Source: Lunularia cruciata (lineage: Eukaryota > Streptophyta > Marchantiopsida > Lunulariales > Lunulariaceae). Taken from it: a DNA stretch of 64,000 nucleotides. The notes beneath the pieces were generated by a model. The model had not been told where the DNA came from, searched no databases, and saw only the letters and a list, made by a program, of their open reading frames with translations. Both the position numbers and the translations under genes were made by a program. Shown here piece by piece: positions 56,201 to 64,000 of this stretch; position 1 is the stretch's first letter; every line of letters begins with the position of its first letter. The stretch is from assembly GCA_948567375.1 (NCBI GenBank), contig OX419762.1, positions 43,629,034 to 43,693,033 of the forward strand. Direction: 5' to 3'.

Positions 56201-59164
56201 CTTTAATGCTTTCGCTCCGTGAGGGGCACGTTTTTCTGCCAGAAAATATCCTCATTTTATGTAACTTATTTAAGCATACACATACGAAGACTAGAACATC
56301 AATTAAACATCTGCTGAAAACGCATGCTGTCTCTATTAATACAATCATCGCTTGGGATGAAGGGAATATCGTGATCACACCTTCTTGAGGATGAACCACT
56401 GCCAAGGGAACGTTAGCGGGTTTCGTTCGCGGCCATGGCTTGGCTTTTATCGAGCTCTCTGGTACAGCAGCCGGTATGGAAGCAGTTGGAGGAGCACGTG
56501 TAGGAAGAGCCCGTGTGGTAACTGGTGCGGTTGTGGCAGCCCGTGGGGCTATCACATCACTGCGAAAATAAATATGCACAATCAGTACAAATGTCTTCTC
56601 TAACTTAACGAGACCTGGATGATGACCATGTGGTCTTTACTGGACAGTTCGCTTGGGATTATTACAAGTTACGCACCTCTTCATATGGAGATTTTGCTTC
56701 GCCGTCAAGTACTTGTTCCAGTAATCTAGGGTGACTTTATTGGTAGCACCTTTCGGGCCACCGTTGTATCCTCGGACCATAAACTCCTCACTTCTCCTCC
56801 TGCGATGATCTCAAGTTAGTACATGACTTTTACAACATATGTGCATCACTGTCTCTCGAGTACGACACTTATCCAGTACAGACAAACCCAGCTATGGATC
56901 CAACAATTGTCAAAAAAGTACAAAATTCTGGCTCCCTACGTCTCTCCTTCAACTGACGACAAATACCATGACAGGTGCTACAGAACCTACCAAATATTAC
57001 TTTCAAAGTTCCAAAAGAAAAGAGCTAATCATTGGTGAACAGTCAATTGCCATCATTTTTAATGATAAATCCTCCCATAAGTACTTACTTGCCATCGTAG
57101 CATGAAAGCCACTTCAAATAAGCGCATCCAAAGTATACACTAACGAATGGTCTATAGAGCATCGAGGAGGCCCAATCAATTGCATAAGCCTGATAACCCA
57201 AGTCCCTGCAGAAGCATTTCACGGTAGCTGTCTTGCGATTAGATACTTTCTATTAGCAGCTAATGGAGGCACAGCCCACGTCTGTGTTGTCCGCAATACA
57301 TTGAGGTCCACTACTTCCAGGTCAACTACGACTAAAGTCTAGCTGTGATGCATGAGGTTCTAAACTATTAATACCCTCAATTGCAGATTCTACTTCCAGA
57401 GGAGTTTACGTATCTCATTGTTAATATGGTAGGGACTTATACAGCCCCATGGACAGTTTTAATTACAGCACCTGCCAGAAATTGCACCAGTCTTACTTGG
57501 ATGGATACGTGCTACAAATGTTTAGACAGCGAAATCCACTACTATAGACTGGATTGAACATTCAAGATTGCATCTGAGGTGACTTACTACTCCAATAAGT
57601 CCCCTTTGCAAGACCACAATTACTTACTGTATTCACTCGTTGTAACTCGTGAACCTAGAGTTGCTTATACAAGTCCATTGACACGTACTGTACATTAGAA
57701 GCAATCAGGAGTGTATATACAGTACTAAGTAAAGGCAATTACTTCGCAAGCCAATCGGCAGTTGATTGAAGAGTTTGCATGAGGCCGGTGCTTGCCTCCT
57801 GGACACTGTCCTCCCAACGATAGGCAAGTGGGTCCCGGGCACTCTCGATCTCGGCTATTGCACAAATCATAGCCTGCACCCTTAGCGAGCTATGCGTCCA
57901 TGTTATTAACTTCAAGCAAAATTCGGCTTCTCGTCTTCAAGACTACGACATCCCTGAACTGATAGAAACTGACTTTGATTCTTGCAGACACTAGTAACTT
58001 CGCATGAAATGAACGTCAAGCCCATGTTGGAAATGAAAAAGAGGTGTAAATACCCTCTTTCACATCATTAGTGGTCATTGTCTTTCAACTCTACTTCAAC
58101 AAGGCACGCTGGTAGATAAATATCACACTAGATTATACCGTCATTCCCTACTCGTAAAGATACCCCTTCCGTGCTGGTATTCCTATTCAAACCTGGTTAT
58201 TAAACTTAAGAGCACCCACTTATTACACACTCTCCGAGTGCTTCAGACCAAAGATGGAAATCAAGCTACTGTATAGGACTTTTCACTTGGTAAGAGGCTG
58301 CTGAAAATTGTACTTACGGGATCGATTTTCGTAAAATACCTCCCAATGACTATCTCCGCAATAGCCTGCAAGCAAACAGCTCCTGTTCGGTCAATAGTTG
58401 GGACGATTCACTTCCACAGATAAACGTGGGAGTCAAATATCAACCCTAAAAACATCAACCAGAGATTTCTCTTTGGTTAGTTACTCTAAAACATTTCACG
58501 AGATAAACTAAGTGGCATGCATCAGTGCTGGATATATAGGTCTCCCGATGAGCAGAGATTATCTGCATAATCCCAGTAAGGGAGGTAACTTGGAAAAAAG
58601 CATTATCACCAACAACAGCAGTAAAAAGGAATTCTAATTTACAAAACGGGTTAGATGGACCAGTATTGGACTGTACTGAACTGTAGATAATAAACCAAGC
58701 CTCAAAATAAGATTTTGTAACTGCAGAGGTCATCAGCATAATGCTAGACTGAGCTCATCTTCCAGTTCTGAATTTCAAATTGCATTATTGTATATCAGCA
58801 CAATTTAACACTTGTGCTTTTAGGTTCGGCAACAGATAACGCTATCGTGGCAACCCATGCACCCTTGCTTCTAACTGTCTCTGTAGAAAAGAACAAAATC
58901 ACTCTTGGTTTTCCTCTTCGTGCGATTTTAACTCACCCTCATTTCCGTCTCTGTAATACATGCAGGGCCTTCAAAAGTCCGTGACATATGAACTTTCTGC
59001 GCTGGTTTCTCTCCAGCAGCCGTCCACTCTTTGTTTACGGCTTGGTGAGCCCACAATGCTTGTATGTCCTCCGGATCAGCACAATCATCCCAGAACTTCA
59101 AAGTAGGAATTGTCTTAGTGAGTATTAGTCCATCTTTGCTGGTATTTCTTCTTTTAGAAGTCAT
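53298..59164 (-). CDS. Tandem lytic-transglycosylase-like (SLT) protein, 12 exons, 486 aa
   Basis: Exons: 59164-58937, 58365-58318, 57873-57743, 57205-57089, 56799-56677, 56559-56381, 56235-56036, 55283-55230, 55079-54970, 54229-54116, 53644-53519, 53328-53298. All introns are GT-AG; the 1461-bp CDS stays in frame. Module 1 (exons 1-5) has a W..D..ALW...KEWTAAGE N-terminal block, then an SLT-type fold with AIAEIES (candidate catalytic Glu102), ASTGLMQ (119-125), RPFVSVYFGCAYLKWL and EEFMVRGYNGG. Exon 6 is a Pro/Thr/Ala linker. Module 2 (exons 7-12) repeats the order with identical intron phases (0,0,2,2,2), but Glu102 is Ser370 and GLMQ is GIMG. The protein ends CCVQ, a CaaX-type tail. No signal or transit peptide is evident. 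SLT enzymes cleave peptidoglycan in bacteria; the substrate here is unknown. The ATG is not proven: the frame is open upstream to a TGA near 59270. Confidence 0.88.
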
Positions 59165-62100
59165 GGCTCCAAAGTTTCCAGGTACAGACACCCGTGGTCT
59201 CTTTAGATGGATCGGAGAAGCGCACCGCCAAATACTAGCGATTGGGGTTCTATGCAGGGCTGCACATAAAGGTAGTCATGCAGCTGATCCTGCAATAAAC
59301 ACAGCTGATGAAGCCATTGATAGCTTCAAGAAGGAAAAGGGACACTGATGGTCAACTTGGATTGGCTTTGCCCTTCGCCTCTCGTCACAATATCCAGCTT
59401 GAATTAAGATCGATTGTCTCGTCAATTCGGACGGCATCACCTAATCGTCGCATGTTTTGGTGTGACAATAGCTGCGAGAGATGAGCAAAGACAAGATCGG
59501 TTAGGTGCTTAAGACGTATACACAAGCTGACTCTATATCAATCATCACGGACAGGACCAAAACTTATGTACGATTGACAAGGATTAGTTATGTGGATATC
59601 AACAGAGCTTTATGACTTTTGAAGGAGCAGCAACTGAAGCTAAAGCCTTGTCCGCATCTGGGTAGGTGTAATGCCGTGAAAGCACAAAAGTGACCAACAG
59701 TCAGGCATAAATACAATTTCGAATTTGGAATTTCACAAGGAACTCCTTTCACAACAACAAAATGTGGTGTCATATTTCAGCTAGCGCAGAAACTAACTGG
59801 TTGCTGAATGAGACAGAATCCTCCCCATCAACAGCGTAAACCTGTTGAATTAAAATCAGCTAAGAAACTCGCTCTTAGAGGTAGAGCTCTTATGTACAAA
59901 TTCCATTAGAGAGGGGAAGAGGACGGTCAGGATCCATGAAGCTAGGCTTGCAATAAAATTTTCGCAAATTTGACTTGCACAGGAATCACACGTAGAGACC
60001 ACGCTTTCTGGACCTTTGTGGACAATTCTTTCCATTGGAAAGAAGTTCTTGCCGCGGCGACTCATACCTGATAAAACCTCCTTTCCTGCCTGAACTTCAA
60101 ATTTACATTTCCACCGACACTTAGGTGGATGACACGGATCACGCTAGTAAAGATCCGGAAAGTACTTAGAGTACTTAAGACTGCAATCAGCACAGGAGGC
60201 ATGCTCTGAGGTAGTCAAGTACGTAACTTTGTGTGTGCCGCTGCAAACTCTGCCTTCCTCGAACTACCTATTACGTTAGTTCCTGCCCACACTTTGGACA
60301 GAGGTATGGAATGCAGAACCTCTTAAAATAAACATTTGGACAGATTGAGTAATGGAATACAGAACCCGTTGTAAACAACCCAATTCCATACTCACGTCTG
60401 ACTGCACGGACTCTTGACATTTGACAGTTATACTAAACCTTTGAACATAGTTGATGAAACTTAACTGGTGGCGTTAATTAATTACTCGGGGCCACACTCA
60501 AGGTTATGCTTGTTCATCTTTCATACTCCACCGCAACAATATCTGTGTTCACAGATATTTATATGTTTATTTATATGTTTATGTTTTGGCTCTGTTGCCA
60601 GAAGCTTTAGAACTTTGCTATGCCGATTCCTCATTAAAGAGGGCCATCTCCCCAATAAACCGACAACACTGTACCGCACCCATGACTCTATTTCGCGTGA
60701 TCTCAGATTATCGCATCTCCATGTAAAAAATGTGGATATCCTCTATAAAACTAGATAGTGGACGAGAAATCGCGAGCGCCAAAACACCCGCTTAGAAGCA
60801 TTTCCAAATGCCATTTTCTCGAATATTTTCCCGCCCAGCCCAGCACAGCACAGCCTCCAGCTCCAATGGTGGGCAGTGAATTTCATGTCACACTATACTG
60901 ATGGACTCTGAATAAGATGTCAAGTGAAGGGTCTACATCGCACAGTCGATAGTGGCCAGGCAGCAACTGGTGTTATTCGTTGACCAAAACGTTGTAGCAT
61001 GGAGAGATCATTCGAGACAGAAGGCTGAGAAAAGCTTGAGATTCAATATCTATCTACCCTCCACTCTGTTTCTTCCTACCCCAGACGTCATAAAATGGAA
61101 AAGTAGGCCACTGTGCCCAGCTTGACCTTGTTCCACGATCCACAAAACCTGGGGCCCAAGTGACAGGTGCAGCCTGGGCTAGTCTCAGCCATAGTCTCAG
61201 ATCTGATCCACAGGATACGGTAGCTGGTACTGTAGGCGGAAGGACTTTAGTAAAGAGAAAACATTGTCCTTTGACATCCTGCAGGTTCATGGAAGTAGCT
61301 GAATAGAAGGTTACATTTCCAGGAGTGCGCCAATCCTGGCGCACAGTGGAAAGATTCCTTACCTGATGCCATGAAAAGAGGCGTAAAGGGAGTGCAAAAG
61401 GAAGTATTCCTTACTTATGTCTATTTCTGTTACTATCCGTAAAACTGAGAAAACCTGGGATGCGGAGATCCAGTCCTGAAAGAAAAATTCGGGGAACGAC
61501 AGGAAAACGCGAAACCTGCCGGCAGACAGGGATTTTAACTCCGGACAACGACAGCAACTGTCCAGTATAGCCATTGAGAACGCAGAATTGGTAACAGAGA
61601 CGTGCAACACATCTCTAACAATGCATATGGCGTGTAGAAACAAGAAATATACCATGACGTTACCTTCTGATGGAATCTAATCGGGACATCAGGGGCCTCT
61701 ATGTGCCGAAACGCGGTGCTTCATTTCAGCAGGAATTATTGTTCGAGTATGTCCTGGCCTTGACTGGGCTCCACATGCTACGAGTTTACTTCAATTGGTC
61801 TGAGAAGGATATACTACAGAAGGAACTATCTCAGAAAACTGCTGTCAAGGTCCTTAGAGAAAGTTGGACGTTGAATCACGAGAGTCAAGGTCAATTGGTC
61901 AAATTAGTCAACGTCAAATTAGTGAACTACATGGAAAATCCAACGAAGCTCCAATTGTAATTCCCGTCAATCGTTCCTTCGCATCCGTTATGGATTTTGG
62001 AAACGGCCAAAGAAAAGCGTAATCTAGTCAATAGAAGAGACAGGCAGGGAAAGAGGGATATCAAGTCATAGGAGTCACACAGGTCGAGCCACTCTCTATG

Positions 62101-62800
62101 AGTTGGTCTTCACGGTTTGGCTATTGTGGTGAGATCTCTTCTGCATCATATGTGCTACGATGCTTCAGTAATAGGCGCTCCGGCAGGCGGCCGACATCAT
62201 CCGATGGCATGAGTATAAAGCGTGTGTTTCTCACGTGGTCACGAGTAAGTCGTCACGAACTGTGGCACTCTACCCCTAAAGCCTTTCCCTTTGCGGAAAA
62301 TTAAAACCAAATATGATACCTGTACGTGGATCGCTAAGATCGACGCGGACAAACGAACAAGTAGACTCGATTATTCATTTCCCCGACCTGCAATCGAAAT
62401 TCCAATCTACTCCACTGTAGGACAAACCAGAATCCACACTCCAACTCGATCCGATGATTCACAGCCACAAACAACGAAACTCTCATCAAATTACCTCCCA
62501 ACTACAAGTCACTGCAATCTCCCTTCATGCTCCAGGCTTCCTGCACAAGCTCATTCCTGATTCTCCCCCTTCCATCAGATCATCCCATCTATCCAACCAA
62601 TCATAGTCACACCAGGGTCCCAAATGCACAGCAAGTACCTTTCAAAAAACCGCTACAATCACACAAATAATCAAATGATTCACAGCAAACAACTCGAACT
62701 CCACCAGCGGTAGCCTCAACAACCGCCTCACTCCTCAACTCAACTCGTCCACGAATAAAATCTGTCACTCCAATTCTCCAGTTCAATCCCAGCACCGGTC
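59165..62800. other. Upstream low-copy region, no gene recognised
   Basis: Minus-strand frame 61344-61054 (96 codons, fragments VTWAPGFVDRGTRSSW and WPTFPFYDVWG) and 61655-61359 have protein-like composition and could be exons of an unidentified gene, as could a short frame ending at 59591. No domain is recognised and I could not join them into a gene. This region may also contain the 5' UTR and promoter of the SLT gene. Confidence 0.35.
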
Positions 62801-64000
62801 TTCACCTCAATCCACTCGACCTTTCATCCACCAACCTCCAGCTCCTCCACCTCTCTTGTAAAACAACAGAGCTTCCGACAACAACAACAACCACTATTGC
62901 AGAGCAGACACTCGTAAGCCGCTCTCGGTTGCGCCAGGCCAACCAAGCCAAGTCAGTCACCACAAACTAAATTCCAAACACTCGAAGAAAGCCTGATTCC
63001 GTTTCCAAGTGTCTGTCACCACCTCCGACTGAATAATGAAGAAGAACACACTTTTCTCCACTTGAAGTCCCAGTTCCTTCGGTTCAGTTCAGAGATGCGG
63101 CAGCTCGGCTGGCCACCTACGACGACAACGACGCTCCTGTTGGGTGGGGCTGTTTAGGAAAGAAGAAAGCGGAGGATACCGGTCATATTTGAAACATATT
63201 CGGACACAAGACCTTATAAACCGCTGAATATTGTCTATACTTATCGGGTTGGCGTGGTCCCTTTGAAAGTCATACGAGACCGACAAAGAAACCCATAGGG
63301 GATGGAATGGAGTCTAGCGACGCTCGGAATTATTGCCAGTTCATTGAAAAACCCCGTCCGTCCTCCTCCTCCTCCTCTTCTTCGTCCGTCTTGGCTTTGC
63401 CCGCGGCGGGGTCCGGAGGCGCGGATGGATGTATGGCTCATCCAGTCTGGGGTGCTCTGTTCCGCCCCGTTCTGTTGTTTCAAACATCGCGAGCCGGCCA
63501 GCGAGCAGCCACCCAACCAACCAGCGGAGTTGGGGGCCCAGATGCGCTTTTTATCCATCCGTCGGCGTTCATCCATCCACTCACGCAACGTATGTCATCA
63601 GGTGAAAGCGGCAGCGACACCCGAAGAGCTAGCTATACGCAAGGAACGTACTGTATGCAACAAAGGTTCGTAGGGTAGGTAAGGACAGTACAGTACAGAG
63701 GTTGATGGCCAAGCCCAGCCCTTTGACTTAGATGAGAATTTTAGCGTTCTGAAAATGACTTAAGTTTTAGTGGCGTTCCTTCGAATATAGGTGTGAACGG
63801 GTGTTTTAATATACGCTTTTGTGCAGTTTGTTACCATCAATTTAACTGTAATTAAACTAACTTTCCCGATCAGTTGAGAAGGTTCCATAACGTGAATGTG
63901 TAATATCCACTATTATTTACTTGTTTGAAGAGAGGGTGGGTCAGTCACAAATTTTTATATAGACTTCGCATTCTAGATTGTTATTGTGTTAATGGAGAGT
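62801..64000. other. GC-richer region with a TCC run, no gene recognised
   Basis: 63358-63385 is a (TCC)-rich tract, with frames open on both strands across 63241-63680. The composition (Pro/Arg/Ser-rich) and the simultaneous opening of three frames point to base composition, not coding. The last 250 bp return to AT-rich sequence. Confidence 0.35.

Noticed and set aside
56022..56579. 185-codon minus-strand frame as a single coding exon
   Set aside because: It joins exon 6 to intron 6 and reads exon 7 out of frame; splicing 56381 to 56235 restores the conserved WEEKCTAEDMEYLW-type block.
59064..59348. 94-codon plus-strand frame
   Set aside because: It is antisense to SLT exon 1, which has strong motif support on the minus strand.
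63241..63680. Overlapping open frames on both strands as genes
   Set aside because: Three frames are open at once across a TCC-rich, GC-richer tract, which is explained by composition; no domain is visible.

Overview
The window looks like land-plant nuclear DNA. It has a 12-exon GT-AG gene, an intronless F-box/kelch gene, and about 41 kb of nested, decayed LTR retrotransposons of plant type. Introns in the spliced gene are short (117-752 bp). I cannot name the species: a non-angiosperm land plant is possible but unproven. No rRNA, tRNA, CRISPR or organellar genes were seen.

Layout. (1) Positions 1-1600 are an AT-rich block with a diverged direct copy at about 44745-46335. (2) Positions 1.6-42.4 kb are transposon strata. 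Family A is a Ty3/Gypsy chromovirus with ~426 bp LTRs, an initiator-Met-type primer site, a zinc-knuckle gag, protease, RT, RNase H, integrase and a chromodomain. Its best copy (13299-18905, minus) sits inside an older copy with a perfect 5-bp target duplication; a third copy is at 26626-31228 (plus). Family B is another Ty3/Gypsy family with ~0.66-0.76 kb LTRs and a degenerate Asp-like primer site. One old copy probably runs 9414-26258, split by family A insertions, and an inverted remnant lies at about 4860-6498. Family G is four solo-LTR-like elements (TGTAAT...ATTACA) with 5-bp target duplications. Family H is a third Gypsy family at 38.2-41.8 kb, carrying two solo LTRs, probably with family I repeats as its LTRs. 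A PIF/Harbinger relic is at 8.6-9.4 kb. (3) From about 42.7 kb the sequence becomes mostly low-copy: a broken SERAC1-like alpha/beta-hydrolase relic (minus), the second copy of the AT-rich block, an intact F-box/kelch gene (47141-48373, plus), and a 12-exon gene (59164 to 53298, minus) for a 486-residue protein with two lytic-transglycosylase-like (SLT) modules. The final 4.8 kb holds no gene I recognise.

How the parts work together. All element coding regions I could read are broken by stops or frameshifts, so none looks able to move on its own. Family A LTRs carry dense GAA/TTC arrays matching heat-shock-element consensus just upstream of a TATA box. The two intact host genes are unrelated: one is a probable SCF ubiquitin-ligase substrate receptor, the other a tandem SLT protein with one active-looking and one degenerate module and a C-terminal CaaX-type tail.
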